Shown: positions 6,356 to 6,365 of the stretch, one piece after another | Numbering within the stretch: the stretch's first letter is position 1 | How the letters are laid out: each line of letters begins with the position of its first letter | From: an uncultured Muribaculaceae bacterium | GTDB taxonomy: Bacteria; Bacteroidota; Bacteroidia; Bacteroidales; Muribaculaceae | Assembly: GCA_910584495.1 (NCBI GenBank) | Contig: CAJUAR010000104.1 | Location: 1-6,365 of the forward strand | Reading direction: 5' to 3' | DNA length: 6,365 nucleotides | The notes under the pieces: generated by a model | Told to the model about the DNA's origin: nothing | The model's input: the letters and a program-made list of their open reading frames with translations, nothing else | Databases searched by the model: none | Made by a program: the position numbers and the translations under genes

Positions 6356-6365
6356 GGGTTATATA
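6327..6365 (-). CDS. Possible C-terminal end of an upstream minus-strand gene (partial)
   Basis: Reading the minus strand in from the window edge, one frame stays open for 12 codons (YITRCFSNITFK) and ends with TGA at 6329-6327. The other two frames hit stops within the first six codons. The ending NITFK would suit a secreted or beta-rich protein, and the terminator 35 bases downstream is where one would expect it after a gene end. Twelve codons are too few for any family call, and the same bases form inverted repeats, so this could be non-coding. Confidence 0.25.
   Translation of the reverse strand, partial: YITRCFSNITFK

Noticed and set aside
6293..6365. Bacteroides-type promoter (-33 TTTG, -7 TAnnTTTG) for the operon
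   Set aside because: The best -7 candidate on the minus strand (TAAATTCA) misses two of six positions and lacks a correctly spaced -33 element.

Overview
The window reads as a piece of a Bacteroidales chromosome, most likely a gut member such as Muribaculaceae or Bacteroidaceae. The grounds are lipoprotein signal peptides on two secreted glycosidases, A/T-rich start leaders with no Shine-Dalgarno sequence, a tightly packed glycoside hydrolase operon, and a neighbouring AAA-ATPase/PD-(D/E)XK nuclease of a kind abundant in this order. The family-level assignment is inference; no rRNA or other marker gene is present.

Layout. Positions 3-371 (+) hold the C-terminal end of an AAA-ATPase-like/PD-(D/E)XK nuclease protein whose start lies outside the window. 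It converges on a three-gene minus-strand operon that fills almost everything else, and a perfect 12-bp hairpin at 390-417 separates the two as a probable two-way terminator. In transcription order the operon is: a GH43-like multidomain secreted protein (6242-4131), a GH144/glycoamylase-like lipoprotein (4123-2753) and a GH3 beta-glucosidase lipoprotein (2731-437). The gaps are only 7 and 21 bases. Upstream of the operon, at 6257-6292, is a GC-rich hairpin followed by T5 on the minus strand. It looks like an intrinsic terminator but lies only 14 bases from the first start codon. Beyond it, 6293-6365 holds small inverted repeats and possibly the last codons of another minus-strand gene.

How the genes may work together. 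GH144 enzymes cut beta-1,2-glucan or remove sophorose from beta-1,2-glucooligosaccharides, and a Bacteroides GH3 enzyme of this general type acts on sophorose and related oligosaccharides. The GH144-GH3 pair therefore suggests breakdown of beta-1,2-linked glucan to glucose. The GH43-like protein keeps all three catalytic carboxylates of its family and carries a carboxypeptidase-regulatory-like domain, a discoidin (F5/8 type C) domain and an FN3 domain. Its substrate cannot be read from the sequence and it is the least understood part of the cassette. No susC/susD pair is inside the window, so membership of a polysaccharide utilisation locus is inferred only.

I found no tRNA, rRNA, CRISPR array, insertion sequence or phage element. 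The most interesting points are the GH43-like architecture and the terminator-like hairpin in the operon leader. I do not see a clearly new defence or mobile system.
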